Below, piece by piece: positions 1 to 9,394 of a stretch of 64,000 nt of DNA. The stretch comes from Candidatus Sulfotelmatobacter sp. (GTDB lineage Bacteria > Acidobacteriota > Terriglobia > Terriglobales > Acidobacteriaceae). The position numbers were made by a program, and so were the translations under genes. Within the stretch, counting starts at the first letter, position 1. The number at the start of each line of letters is the position of its first letter. Location: NCBI GenBank assembly GCA_025462865.1, contig JAOAPI010000006.1, positions 1 to 64,000 on the forward strand. Direction: 5' to 3'. The notes beneath the pieces were generated by a model. The model searched no databases. It saw nothing but the letters and a program-made list of their open reading frames with translations, and was not told the origin of the DNA.

Positions 1-758
1 GTCTCCGGCGGCTGCAGACCGATTACATCGATCTATACCAAGTGCACGGATGGGACAGCAACACGCCGCTGGAGGAGACGCTGCGGACGCTCGACGATCT
101 TGTGCGCCAGGGAAAGGTTCGCTATATCGGGCTGTCCAACCTCATGTCATGGCAGGCGGCCACTGCGGTAATGCTGCAGGAGCACCTGGGGTTAGAGAAA
201 TACGTAACGGCACAGATGTACTACAGTCTCGTCGGTCGAAGTCTCGAGTACGAGTTCCAGTCGTTCGCCGAGTATCACAACATCGGCATCCTGGTCTGGA
301 GCCCGCTTGCGGGCGGATTTCTCACAGGTAAGTACACTCGCGCTAACCCTGCTCCGACCGGGAGCCGCTTCGCCGAAGCAGGCAATTTCGTGCCTTTCGA
401 CAGGGAAATGGGCTACAGGGTCGTCGATGCATTAAAGGAAGTAGCCAATCGACATGACGCGACTCCGGCTCGCGTTGCGCTCGCATGGGTATTAGGACGG
501 CCGGCGGTGAGTAGTGTAATTATCGCCGCTCGGAAGCCCGAGCAACTGGAAGATAACATCCGCGCCGTAGACCTTCGGCTCTCGGACGATGACGTCCGGT
601 TCCTGGACACGGCCTCGGACCCGGGCGTTCCGTATCCGAAGTGGATGGTCCTTCAGCTCGACACCGCGGAAGACCCTCGTTCGAAGATACTGAATCCCGA
701 GCGTTACGCGGATGGCGGATCCTGGAAAGATCTCCGCCGGACCGGGTGGTCCGGCTGA
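1..758 (+). CDS. Aldo/keto reductase, C-terminal part (5' end outside window)
   Basis: This is the C-terminal two-thirds of an NADPH-dependent aldo/keto reductase, which reduces aldehydes or ketones. The reading frame is open from base 3, ahead of any start codon, and begins with the family motif for the barrel strand (LQTDYIDLYQVH), so the gene starts outside the window. Later hallmarks are KVRYIGLSN, WSPLAGGFLTGKY and the cofactor-binding tail with IIAARKPEQLEDN. The catalytic Asp, Tyr and Lys lie upstream of the window and cannot be checked. It ends at TGA 756-758 and is followed by a 149-bp gap, so it is probably not in an operon with the next gene. The substrate is unknown. Family call is secure. 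Confidence 0.93.
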   Translation, partial: LRRLQTDYIDLYQVHGWDSNTPLEETLRTLDDLVRQGKVRYIGLSNLMSWQAATAVMLQEHLGLEKYVTAQMYYSLVGRSLEYEFQSFAEYHNIGILVWSPLAGGFLTGKYTRANPAPTGSRFAEAGNFVPFDREMGYRVVDALKEVANRHDATPARVALAWVLGRPAVSSVIIAARKPEQLEDNIRAVDLRLSDDDVRFLDTASDPGVPYPKWMVLQLDTAEDPRSKILNPERYADGGSWKDLRRTGWSG

Positions 759-907
759 GCCATCAAACGGTGTCGACGGACGTCGTTTGCTGCGCTGATC
801 TCGCAATTCCGAAATTCACAACACCCGAAGGGGTAACCCGCGTGCATGCCCTCACATGACGGTGTCGCGACGTCTTCAGTTGTCGAATCGCGCTAAGAGA
901 GGAAATC

Positions 908-2551
908 GTGATCGATCGAATCGTCCGAAAGCTAGCAATCCCTGCGCTGCTCGCCGCGTGTGTCGGCGTCCTGACAATAGCCAGGGCGCATTCGGATGCG
1001 CCCATACGCGCCGGGGCTATCGGCTCCTCGTCCGCAACAAAGGCGGTGCTCGGCGCCCGTATGCCAGCGGGTGATGCCCGTGGCGGGTCCGGCGTCCCGA
1101 TGCAGCCGGACTGGGGCAGCTCGGGGCAGAACAATCACAACACGCGTAGCGCCGCGGCCGAGCACACAATCAACGCTGGCAACGTTGGCAATCTGAAGAC
1201 CGCATGGATATTCACCACCGCCGGTGACGTCTCGGCAACAGCGACCGTAGTCAACGGGGTCGCCTACTTTCCGGACTGGGGTGGCAAGCTCTGGGCTGTC
1301 GACACCAAGACTGGCAAGGCCGTCTGGTCGCACGATGTCAGCGACTATACCGGAACCGCTGGCTCAGCCTCGCGGACGAGCCCGGCATACTGGAATGGCG
1401 AGCTAGTTATCGGCACCGGCAACCTAATGACCCCAAACCTCAGCCCGGCGTTCGAGATCGGCATCAACGCCCTTAGCGGCGCGATGCTCTGGCGTACCCA
1501 AACCGATGCCAACCAAGCCGCTATCATGACTGGCTCAGCAACGATCGACAACGGCATCGTTTACACAGGAATCTCCTCCAAGACCGAGCACACGACAGTT
1601 ACGCCAACATTTCGTGGCTCAGTGGAGGCGCTGGACGCGCGCACTGGCAAGATCCTGTGGAAGACATATATGGTGCCCGCCGGTTTCAACGGTGCCGCCG
1701 TGTGGAGCAGCCAGCCAGTCGTTGACCACAGAACAGGCATGCTGTACGTCACCACCGGCAACAGCTACTCGGTCCCGAATGGCTACTGCGTGAACCCGGG
1801 GCAAACGAATTGCAAGCGGCTGCCACCCGACGCCTACATTGATTGCATTGTGGCTCTCCGCTTGACCACCGGCAAGATCGTGTGGGCCCATCACACCCTG
1901 ACAGCGGACACCTGGACGATGGCCAATCCTAACGCCTCGCCGGACTTCGATTTCGGCGCTGACCCGAATCTCTACACCACGACGATTGAAGGCAAAAGGA
2001 CCGATGTGCTGGGCGCGGGCCAGAAGAGCGGCATGTACTACGCGCTAGACCCCGCGACCGGCGAGGAGATTTGGGCGACGCAGGCCGGCCCGGGCGGAGT
2101 GCTCGGGGGCATCGAGTGGGGCACATCCGCTGACGGCGAACGCATCTACGCAGCTATTACCAACGGCAGCCACAAGACGTACAACTACACCACTTACGAT
2201 GGAGAGAAGAAGACCACGAGTGGCGGCTTATGGACAGCGCTGGACGCAGCCACCGGAAAGATTCTCTGGCAGACCGCCGATCCGCAGGGTTCCCAGTACA
2301 TCACAGATGGCTTTGTCTCTAGCGCGAATGGCGTAGTTTACGCCGGCTCTTCGGGCGGGAATTTCTATGCCATGGACGCAGCGACCGGTCAGATCAGGTG
2401 GACCTTCCCCAGCGGCGGAGCCGTATGGTCGGGCGCGGCAATTGTGGACGGCGTCGTTTACTGGGGCAGTGGATACGACACTCGGGAACGCAAGCTCCCC
2501 TACGACGGCAACAACAACAAGTTTTACGCGTTCTCGCTGAACGGCCGCTGA
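908..2551 (+). CDS. Secreted PQQ-binding-like beta-propeller protein (polyvinyl-alcohol-dehydrogenase type)
   Basis: A 547-residue exported propeller. It starts at a GTG preceded by an AGAGAGGAAAT ribosome site and has a hydrophobic signal sequence in the first ~28 residues. Repeats of the PQQ-enzyme blade motif are obvious: LWAVDTKTGKAVW, EALDARTGKILW, YALDPATGEEIW, TALDAATGKILW and YAMDAATGQIRW. This pattern matches quinoprotein alcohol dehydrogenases and polyvinyl-alcohol dehydrogenase-like proteins. No CxxCH heme motif is visible, so it is not a quinohemoprotein fusion. If it binds PQQ it would oxidise alcohols or sugars in the periplasm; it could also be a non-enzymatic propeller. Fold call is strong, activity uncertain. 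Confidence 0.85.
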   Translation: MIDRIVRKLAIPALLAACVGVLTIARAHSDAPIRAGAIGSSSATKAVLGARMPAGDARGGSGVPMQPDWGSSGQNNHNTRSAAAEHTINAGNVGNLKTAWIFTTAGDVSATATVVNGVAYFPDWGGKLWAVDTKTGKAVWSHDVSDYTGTAGSASRTSPAYWNGELVIGTGNLMTPNLSPAFEIGINALSGAMLWRTQTDANQAAIMTGSATIDNGIVYTGISSKTEHTTVTPTFRGSVEALDARTGKILWKTYMVPAGFNGAAVWSSQPVVDHRTGMLYVTTGNSYSVPNGYCVNPGQTNCKRLPPDAYIDCIVALRLTTGKIVWAHHTLTADTWTMANPNASPDFDFGADPNLYTTTIEGKRTDVLGAGQKSGMYYALDPATGEEIWATQAGPGGVLGGIEWGTSADGERIYAAITNGSHKTYNYTTYDGEKKTTSGGLWTALDAATGKILWQTADPQGSQYITDGFVSSANGVVYAGSSGGNFYAMDAATGQIRWTFPSGGAVWSGAAIVDGVVYWGSGYDTRERKLPYDGNNNKFYAFSLNGR

Positions 2552-2808
2552 CCTGTGCCGCAGAAACTCGGACCGAGCATCAGGAGGATGATAGTCGTGA
2601 GCAAAGGCGCTACACGGAAGACGACAGCTCTGACGATCCATTCGCGACGGCAGTCGCCTTCGCTCACGCCGCCCCCTGGACCTTCGAGCCCAACGAACAT
2701 TTTCCGTGCGGTCTCAACTCCGGCACAATCGATCGATGGGCTGTCTCTTTTGTACTTGCGATTACCGCAGCAGTGTTTGTCCTCGTATTCGCCTTACTCG
2801 CTTAAGCA

Positions 2809-3203
2809 GTGATCAAATTCAGAGAGCGGGCTCACGACGATAGGCGGGTACCCCGCAGGTCAGCACCATTGCGCACTCCGTCAGACATCGATACTCAAGC
2901 AGTCAAGGAGTAAGCGGAGCGCTCAACGCGCTACTCGCCGACGTGTTCTCGGTTTATCTCAAGACCAAGAACTTCCACTGGCACATGAGCGGACCTCTTT
3001 TTCGCGACTACCATCTTCTATTAGACGATCATGTGGATCAGATTTTCGCAATGACCGACGACATTGCTGAGCATCTCCGCAAGATAGGAGGAACGACCAT
3101 CCGTTCCATCGGAGAACCGCCAGCACACCGAACATGGCCGCTAGCCACAATAGCCGCTCCGGCGAAGTGTAGGCCTCGTCCCCCAGCATCGAACAACGGT
3201 TGA
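2809..3203 (+). pseudogene. dps: dps (ferritin-like DNA-protection protein), frameshifted and truncated
   Basis: A broken Dps gene; the intact protein would be a ferritin-like dodecamer that stores iron and protects DNA. From a GTG at 2809 one frame reads the Dps leader (APLRTPSDIDTQAVKE) and stops at TAA 2911-2913. The next frame continues exactly where expected with SGALNALLADVF, then the ferroxidase-region sequence KTKNFHWHMSGP and FRDYHLLLDDHVDQIFAMTD. One missing base (GAG-[a]TA-AGC) explains the shift. After IGGTTIRSIG at about 3110 the sequence stops matching the family, and the last ~70 residues are lost or scrambled. It is not expected to make a working Dps unless the indel is a sequencing error; the lost C-terminus argues for real decay. 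Confidence 0.75.
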
Positions 3204-3237
3204 GCAAAGATGGCTCATCGTCTAACTCAAGAACCAT

Positions 3238-4728
3238 TCAGCTGGAAGTTCCTGGGAGCGGCATCTCCTCTGGTTTCGACGAAATGCTCATCGGCTGCTT
3301 CCTTGTAACGGGAGCCGCTGTTTTGGGGAGGATGTTTTTCTCCCCCTGCTTGCCGCTGGAAAAAAGCGCGTTGAGACCTTCAGCCATGGTAGGGTGCGTG
3401 ATAATAGCATCTCGCAATGCGGTGTAAGGAAGTCCAGCAAGCATTGCCATCTCGACTGCAGCCATCACTTCACCGGCCTCAGGACCGATCATCGTAAAGC
3501 CGAGAATCCGATCGCCATCTTGTTCGATCAGCGCTTTCATGAATCCGCGGCTTTCATCTATGGTTCGCGTCCTCAGCACTGAGGCCATAGGTAATTTAAG
3601 GATACGAACTGCAATACCTTGGCGGACTGCTTCGGTTTCGCTGAGGCCAATATGTGAGACTTGGGGATCGGTGAACAGGCATGACGGGATCATGCGGCCG
3701 CGGGTCGTCCGATCTTTGCCGGCAAGGTTGTCGCGAATCACTCGAAAATCGTCAAATGAGATATGAGTGAATTGCGGACTGCCGGCACATTCCCCAATCG
3801 CCCAAACATTGGGAGCGGTTGTCTGGAGCCGTTCGTTCACCTTCACGTAACCTCTTTGATCCAGTTCGACGCCAGCGACTTCCAGCCCAATTCCGGTGGT
3901 ATTAGGCGCGCGGCCAGCCGCAACCAGGATGTCACTGCCTGTAATTTTCTTTTCGCCGGAGGACGTTCGCACGGTCAGGCTGACGCCAGTTCCGGAGCGG
4001 CCGTCCACGCCGACGATCTCGGCAGGGGCGATGATGTTAATTCCGTCATCAGCAAATATCTGAAGGAGTGCGGCTACAACGTCTGGGTCCTGGTTGGCAA
4101 GAAGTTGCGGGCCCAACTCAAGAATCGTTACCCGGCTTCCAAAACGACAATAGGCCTGAGCGAATTCAAGACCGACGTAACCACCCCCGAGAACAATCAG
4201 GTGTTCAGGTAAACGATCCAGTTCGAGAATCTCAATATTTGTTAATGGCTCGGACTCTGCCAGCCCGGGCACCGATGGAATTGACGCGTGGGTTCCAAGG
4301 TTTAGAAATATTCGTTCGCCCGTCAGCGTTCGCATGCCACCGTCATTCAGTCGCACGTCCAGAGTCTTGGAACCTCTAAACTTCGCTTCGCCCATAACCA
4401 GTTCGGCGCCACTTGCTTTGTAACGGTCCAGGTGCATGGCGATGAGACCCTCGACCATCTCGCGTTTCCGTTTTCGAACCGCCGCCATGTTAGATGAGGC
4501 GCTGCCTGGCGTAAGGCCAAATCTGGTTGCGTGATGCACGAGATCCGCAACTTTAGCGCTCCAGATTTCGTTCTTGCTGGGAAGACAATTGACGTTCGGG
4601 CAGGAACCCCCGACCCACCGCCGCTCGACAACTGCGGTGCGTTCGCCGGACTGGGCCAAGTGCCAGGCGAGATATTTGCCGCCTTCGCCGCTCCCGATGA
4701 TGAGATTCTTGTAATTTTCCTCACTCAT
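3238..4728 (-). CDS. Class I pyridine nucleotide-disulfide oxidoreductase (mercuric/dihydrolipoyl reductase-like)
   Basis: A 496-residue FAD- and NAD(P)-dependent flavoenzyme. It shows the FAD-binding glycine motif (IIGSGEGGKYLAWHLA, residues ~10-25), the redox-active disulfide GGSCPNVNCLPSKN with Cys43 and Cys48, the NAD(P) motif VLGGGYVGLEFA at ~180, and the second FAD motif VWAIGECAGSPQFTH at ~310. The C-terminal dimerisation domain carries HPTMAEG near residue 445. Family members with this redox motif reduce lipoamide, glutathione, mercury or unknown disulfides. No MerR regulator, mercury transporter or lipoyl-dehydrogenase complex gene is nearby, so the substrate is open. It stands alone, with ~680 bp upstream free of clear genes and the dps relic on the other side. 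Confidence 0.9.
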   Translation of the reverse strand: MSEENYKNLIIGSGEGGKYLAWHLAQSGERTAVVERRWVGGSCPNVNCLPSKNEIWSAKVADLVHHATRFGLTPGSASSNMAAVRKRKREMVEGLIAMHLDRYKASGAELVMGEAKFRGSKTLDVRLNDGGMRTLTGERIFLNLGTHASIPSVPGLAESEPLTNIEILELDRLPEHLIVLGGGYVGLEFAQAYCRFGSRVTILELGPQLLANQDPDVVAALLQIFADDGINIIAPAEIVGVDGRSGTGVSLTVRTSSGEKKITGSDILVAAGRAPNTTGIGLEVAGVELDQRGYVKVNERLQTTAPNVWAIGECAGSPQFTHISFDDFRVIRDNLAGKDRTTRGRMIPSCLFTDPQVSHIGLSETEAVRQGIAVRILKLPMASVLRTRTIDESRGFMKALIEQDGDRILGFTMIGPEAGEVMAAVEMAMLAGLPYTALRDAIITHPTMAEGLNALFSSGKQGEKNILPKTAAPVTRKQPMSISSKPEEMPLPGTSS

Positions 4729-5411
4729 ATTGAGATCCTTTGAACTATGTCCGGGTCATCTATCGTCACAGACTTCGCGGTGCTGCCAGGCCGCGCATCT
4801 GCATACCTCAGTTCGGGCACGGGGCTTGGTGCGACAGGCTCGATGTCTGTGCGATTGCGCGCGATAGTTGACGGCAGAGTGCGGCGAGAAGCTTTCCTGC
4901 TAAATCGTCCCGCTGATCGCCATGTGTACGAAATTTCGATGCTGCGAACCTCTCTTCTTCATCATTTAATCCACGTCGCCCACGTTCCTCCCTAACCAAG
5001 CCTGCGTCCACCTGCGATAAGGTCCGAGGGCTTCGCGGTTTAATCGATCCATCCTCAGACGCGACCTGTCTAACTATTGAGAAAGTTCTTAGTGCTTTCA
5101 TTACCGGAGCGACTGCAACTCCCCTTCCACTAGTCTGCGAGCCCGGATCGATGACGACTGGACATAGTTATAGTTATGTCCGACGCTAGCCGGGTCTTCG
5201 GATTGTGCGCGGCTGATTAGGATTAGCTGCGGCGCGCATGTTTTCGCACCAGTTGTAGGCATCCTCAGCGTTGCACAGGAAGAGTATGACGTATCGGACC
5301 CCCGTACCTCCGTGGCCCAACTTGCGCGATCCTGTACCCTCAGAATCGGAGTTCCACGGAAGAAGAATTCGCCATCGCTCGAGCTGGGTTGAGCCCCCAC
5401 GGTTGAGCAAC
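4729..5411. other. Intergenic stretch without a supported gene
   Basis: About 680 bp between two minus-strand genes. Open frames exist on both strands (for example 4808-5101 minus), but none has a convincing ribosome site, compositional signature or recognisable motif. I see no tRNA or strong hairpin. It may hold the promoter of the oxidoreductase gene at its left end. Confidence 0.4.
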
Positions 5412-6398
5412 CTACTCACCCTGCCCGAGGCTCTGGTTCACCAGAACTTTGATATCTACGTGACGGTTGAGTTCACGGTCATAGGCGTCCTTGTTGCTGA
5501 CTGCCGGATGGGCGGCTCCATAACCGACCGGCACCAAAATGCGCCTTAGGGGGATGTGCTTCGTGTCTCGCAGGTACTGTGCGACGACTGCCGCTCGCTC
5601 TTCGCTGATCTGCAGGTCCGCCTCTTTAGTTAAGGTGTTCGAAGAGTAGCCCGCGATTTCGATCATGTAGCCACCCAATGGTTTGGCGATGTCAGCGAGA
5701 TTGTCGAGGTCTTTCTTTGCCTTTTCGTCCAGGACGGCTGAATCCCGGGCAAAGAAGAGGTCAACCTGGAACTCGTTTTTGTAATCACCCAACTCCGACA
5801 CACGCTTATTGAGCATCGATACGGCTGCTGCATCCGAAATGCCGACGGCAGTCGCGGTTTGTGCGTCTGCATCAGCCCGGTCCGCTGAGGCGTTTGCTTG
5901 ATCCGCTGAGGATTGAGCCTGTGCCGCCGCGGCCTTATCTCCCTGCGCCTCACTGGCCGCGTCTTTTGTGGCTTTTTTGTTCGCCATGACTTCCTGCTGC
6001 TCGGCCACTTCAACTGCGAATTCGTCGGGATTGAACGATATTCTTTCCGCTTCGAGACGACTTTTTGCATCGCCTTTACCTTCAGCTTCTATCGTTAGGC
6101 CCGGCACTAGAGCCGTCACATCCATGTCAGTGTGGCGGAGGAACTGTAGATGACCTCTGTTGCGTTCAATCTTGGTATTGTCGGTGATGTTCACGACAAC
6201 GAAGTGACCGGACTTTCTGTCTTTAATCCGAACGGTGTCGCCATTGCGTGACAGAATCAGACCGGTGACTTTGACGTTCTTGCCTGCGGGGATGTCAGAA
6301 GCGCTTGTTGACGCTGTGCAGAGCAACGTTCCCAACAGAGCGACGGAGACTGCGCAGCATAGCGCGGCACCACTCCATTTGCTAGTCGTTAGTTTCAC
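5412..6398 (-). CDS. OmpA-family outer-membrane/peptidoglycan-binding protein with N-terminal DUF5666-like domain
   Basis: A 328-residue exported protein. It begins at a GTG with GGAGAA seven bases upstream and has a signal peptide (ALCCAVSVALLGTLLCTAST). Residues ~38-125 form a small beta-rich domain (GLILSRNGDTVRIKDRKSG) like the OB-fold domains seen in acidobacterial exported proteins. An Ala/Gln/Asp-rich helical linker follows (~135-195). Residues ~215-325 are an OmpA C-terminal peptidoglycan-binding domain, with FFARDSAVLDEKAKKDL, the IEIAGYSS motif, and NRHVDIKV at the end. It probably tethers the outer membrane to peptidoglycan. The linker suggests a rod-like spacer between the two domains. 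Standalone gene. Confidence 0.88.
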   Translation of the reverse strand: MKLTTSKWSGAALCCAVSVALLGTLLCTASTSASDIPAGKNVKVTGLILSRNGDTVRIKDRKSGHFVVVNITDNTKIERNRGHLQFLRHTDMDVTALVPGLTIEAEGKGDAKSRLEAERISFNPDEFAVEVAEQQEVMANKKATKDAASEAQGDKAAAAQAQSSADQANASADRADADAQTATAVGISDAAAVSMLNKRVSELGDYKNEFQVDLFFARDSAVLDEKAKKDLDNLADIAKPLGGYMIEIAGYSSNTLTKEADLQISEERAAVVAQYLRDTKHIPLRRILVPVGYGAAHPAVSNKDAYDRELNRHVDIKVLVNQSLGQGE

Positions 6399-6885
6399 CG
6401 AATTTTCTCCGTAATCTTATTTTCGTAAGCCGACGGCCTCAAGCAGCACGAAGTGGGCAAGCGATTCATACGGTAAGAGCTGCTGTGTGGCAATCCGTTT
6501 AACACATGCAAAGCTCTTGCCAAAGTGCGGCTGTTGGGGAACAGATGGCGGGAGTTATGAATTGCAGAGAATTGAAGCCTGCGAGATCGCACTTTCAACA
6601 GTGCTGCCGGAACCAGCGTCCGCAGGCCGACACGCTTGTCACTCCGTGGTCATGGCATCTTTAACATCCGAAGGAACCGAACGGGCCGCCGGGAGACACT
6701 TAATTGTTGCCATTTCGTCCCACTTGATCGATGAAGTCGCGCACGAGTGCTTGATCAGTGGAGATATCCACTTGATGCGTGTAGCTGCTAACGTCACCGC
6801 AAGGTCAGCCCGCTATACTGCCACTTCGTGCCTGAAGAGACCCTGAAAATCTAAGGATCTATCGCGCCGTCGAAAACGAAAGGTC
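6399..6885. other. Intergenic stretch between divergent genes
   Basis: About 490 bp separating the minus-strand OmpA gene from the plus-strand propeller cluster. I see no credible protein, RNA or repeat. It must contain the outward promoters for both directions, but I cannot pick out a convincing -35/-10 pair. Confidence 0.4.
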
Positions 6886-7222
6886 ATGAATTTCTTGGGC
6901 ATGATCCTTGCCAGCGTGGCATTTTCGCAAAGGGCTGCAGTGTCCAAGGCGTCTCCTCCGCTTCGCTTGATTCAGGAGATACCCCTATCCGGAATTCAGG
7001 GGCGAATTGACCACTTCAGCGTGGACGCAGAGCGGGAGCGCCTGATCTTGTCCACTCTAGGCACTGTGGAAATTGTCAGCCTCTTCGCGGGTAAGGTGAT
7101 TCATTCCATTACCGGGGTTGGAAAGCGACCGCATTGTTGTAGCTAATTCAGGAGACGGCAAAGCTAAAATCTTCAATGGTACCTCCCTTTTATGTGGCGG
7201 TTCCATCTCATGCCGGCTTTAA
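6886..7222 (+). pseudogene. Decayed YncE-like beta-propeller protein (first of three tandem paralogues)
   Basis: A broken paralogue of the next two genes. The N-terminal ~85 residues are recognisable: signal-like start, then PLRLIQEIPLSGIQGRIDHF and HSITGVGK, matching PLLLVQQIPLPNVGGRIDHF and QSITGAADP in the intact neighbour. The frame then shifts: DRIVVANSGDGKAKIFNGTS continues in another frame, and a third frame gives FYVAVPSHAG, which corresponds to the extreme C-terminus (FYLAVPASS) of the neighbour. So at least two indels and a large internal deletion removed most of the propeller. It cannot encode a folded propeller. It shows that the family expanded by tandem duplication here. Confidence 0.75.
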
Positions 7223-7331
7223 CCTTAGTCACAACAAGAGAGGCCGAAGTTAGAATTTATGAGCCGATACCGTAAGCGAGTTACGAACCAAAGTAATGTT
7301 CGAAGTGAATAGACACGATCAGGAGCGAAAC

Positions 7332-8348
7332 ATGAAAAGATTGGCGACATTTTGCGCGACGGTATTGATTTTTGGATCTGTTGCACTTTCGCAGGATCAA
7401 CCCAGCACGCCTGACCGGGCGCCCTTACTTTTGGTCCAACAAATTCCATTACCGAACGTGGGAGGCCGTATCGATCATTTCACGTTCGACGCAAAGCGGA
7501 AACGCGTCATTGGAGCCGCTCTCGGCAACAATACCGTCGAAGTCGTAGACACGTTTGCGGGTCGCGATATACAGAGCATTACCGGGGCCGCCGACCCTCA
7601 GGGTGTGGTTTTCGTTGGCGAGTTTAACAAGCTTTTCGTCGCCAACGGCACAGATGGAAAGCTCAGAATCTACGATGGAGATTCGTTCAAACTCCTGAAT
7701 ACCGTAGACATCGGAGAGGACGCCGACAATGTGCGATACGATCCTGCCGAAAAGAGAGTCTATGTAGCCTTTGGCGGAGACGAAGGTGGCGGTATTGCCG
7801 TGCTGGATGCCGCGAGTGAGAAGCGCTTAGACGATGTCGCTAAACTCGACGCCCACCCTGAATCGTTTCAGATTGCTACTTCAAAGCCTGTGATCTACGC
7901 GAATATCGCTACCAAGGCGAAAGTTGTGGTGATTGATCGGAATACGCATAAGGTCACAGATTGGCCGTTGAAAAACGGGAGATCCAACTACCCGATGGCT
8001 CTCGACGAAGCTGATCACCGAATCTTCGTAGTGACGCGAAGGCCGGCACAACTGGTAGCCATCAACACAGAAACCGGTGCGATGGTTGCGAGCGTCCCGT
8101 GCGTCAATGACGCGGATGATGTCTACTATGACACTGGGCGAAAGCGTATCTACGTTCCCGGAGGAGAGGGCTTCATCACCGTTATCCAGCAAACGGACGC
8201 AGATCATTACCAGGCACTGGCAAAAATTCCGACAACAATCGGGGCACGCACAGGCTTGTGGTATGAGAAACGAGACCGGTTCTATTTGGCTGTGCCCGCA
8301 AGTTCCAAAGAAGGAGCCGCCTTATGGGTCTACGCGCCAGAAGATTAG
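7332..8348 (+). CDS. Secreted YncE-like seven-bladed beta-propeller protein
   Basis: An exported propeller of ~338 residues. The start is placed at ATG 7332 because AGGAGCG lies just upstream and the product then begins with a clean signal peptide (MKRLATFCATVLIFGSVALS); an in-frame start further upstream lacks these. Blade-like repeats are visible: KRVIGAALGNNTVEVVDTF, FVANGTDGKLRIYDGDSF, RVYVAFGGDEGGGIAVLD and RIYVPGGEGFITVIQQ. The family (YncE/40-residue YVTN repeat) is periplasmic or secreted, usually of unknown function; some members are lactonases or heme-related. No catalytic residues can be assigned. It precedes its paralogue by 8 bp, so the two are likely co-transcribed. Confidence 0.82.
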   Translation: MKRLATFCATVLIFGSVALSQDQPSTPDRAPLLLVQQIPLPNVGGRIDHFTFDAKRKRVIGAALGNNTVEVVDTFAGRDIQSITGAADPQGVVFVGEFNKLFVANGTDGKLRIYDGDSFKLLNTVDIGEDADNVRYDPAEKRVYVAFGGDEGGGIAVLDAASEKRLDDVAKLDAHPESFQIATSKPVIYANIATKAKVVVIDRNTHKVTDWPLKNGRSNYPMALDEADHRIFVVTRRPAQLVAINTETGAMVASVPCVNDADDVYYDTGRKRIYVPGGEGFITVIQQTDADHYQALAKIPTTIGARTGLWYEKRDRFYLAVPASSKEGAALWVYAPED

Positions 8349-8356
8349 GACAAAGT

Positions 8357-9394
8357 ATGAGCAGCAGTTCCATCATCTGTTTAGTTGCTGCCGGCTTCCT
8401 CATTGCTAACAGCGCGGTTGCCTTTTCGCAAGAGGGTGGAAAGCAGCCGCTTCGACTCGTTCAGACAATTCCACTACGAAACGTGAAAGGCCGTCTCGAC
8501 CACATGGATGTGGATGTCAAAGGTAAACGCCTGTTCGTTGCGGGATTGGAAAATGGTACTTTTGAGGTGGTGGACCTGCAACCCGGCAAGTGGGTCCGCA
8601 GCATCCCCGGATTCAAAAAGCCGCAAGGGGCATTGTTCGTCCCGGAACTAAACAAGCTGTTTCTGTCAAGCGGCGATGATGGGATGCTCCGCGTATTTCG
8701 AGGGGACACGCTGGAACTCCTCGATTCGATCCATCTTGAACCAGGACCGAACCGCGTGGTCTATGAGCCGAAGTCGAAGTTTGTTTACGTCGGCTATGGC
8801 GGTAAAGACGCTGGAAAAGACTACGGAGAAATCGGAATCATCGATGCCCAGAAGGACAAGGTCGTTGGTGACATAAAGGTCGTGGCACATCCGTCTGAGC
8901 TTTTGCTAGACAAAGCCGGGAAGACACTGTTTGTTTTCGTTTCCATCGCCAGCAAACTCCAGGTAATTGACACCAACAAACGAGAGGTTCTATCCACTTG
9001 GCCGGTCACAAGCCAGCGTCCCGGCGATGCAGCGTTCGATGAGTCCACGTCGCGGCTGTTCATTGGAACTCGGACACCTGCTGAAATGATCGTCATGGAC
9101 TCAAAGTCGGGCAGGGAGATCGCTCACTTGCCGACCCCCGAAAGTATGGACGGTGTTTACTTTGACGCGAGACGAAAGCGGATATACGTTTCGGGCGGGC
9201 GAGATTTACAGGTTGGTTTTGTATACGTTTACCAACAAAGGGATGCTGACCACTACGACACTATCGGGAAGGTCCCCACGCGCGACGGTGCCGGCACATC
9301 TTTCTGGTCACCCGAACTAGACCGCTATTACGTTGCAGCAGAAGCGACTGACAAGGAGCAGGCAGCAATTCTGGTTTATGCATCGCAGGATTGA
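8357..9394 (+). CDS. Secreted YncE-like beta-propeller protein, second intact paralogue
   Basis: A ~345-residue paralogue of the preceding gene. ATG 8357 is chosen: AGGA sits six bases upstream and it yields a signal peptide (MSSSSIICLVAAGFLIANSA) with cleavage near VAFSQ. Shared landmarks are PLRLVQTIPLRNVKGRLDHM, a KLFLSSGDDGMLRVFRGD blade, RIYVSGG near the end, and the terminal AAILVYASQD. The last ~135 bp and ~300 bp downstream recur in inverted orientation at 40616-41051. No enzyme residues are recognised; a role at the cell surface, perhaps with the TonB-type receptors, is inference from neighbourhood. Confidence 0.82.
   Translation: MSSSSIICLVAAGFLIANSAVAFSQEGGKQPLRLVQTIPLRNVKGRLDHMDVDVKGKRLFVAGLENGTFEVVDLQPGKWVRSIPGFKKPQGALFVPELNKLFLSSGDDGMLRVFRGDTLELLDSIHLEPGPNRVVYEPKSKFVYVGYGGKDAGKDYGEIGIIDAQKDKVVGDIKVVAHPSELLLDKAGKTLFVFVSIASKLQVIDTNKREVLSTWPVTSQRPGDAAFDESTSRLFIGTRTPAEMIVMDSKSGREIAHLPTPESMDGVYFDARRKRIYVSGGRDLQVGFVYVYQQRDADHYDTIGKVPTRDGAGTSFWSPELDRYYVAAEATDKEQAAILVYASQD

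Noticed and set aside
2555-2812. 85-residue frame after the PQQ-propeller gene
   Set aside because: A good AGGAGG lies before GTG 2598, but the encoded sequence is Ser/Pro-rich and random; an overlapping frame with a terminal hydrophobic stretch is equally unsupported.
4808-5101. 97-residue minus-strand frame
   Set aside because: No ribosome site or conserved motif in an otherwise empty gap.
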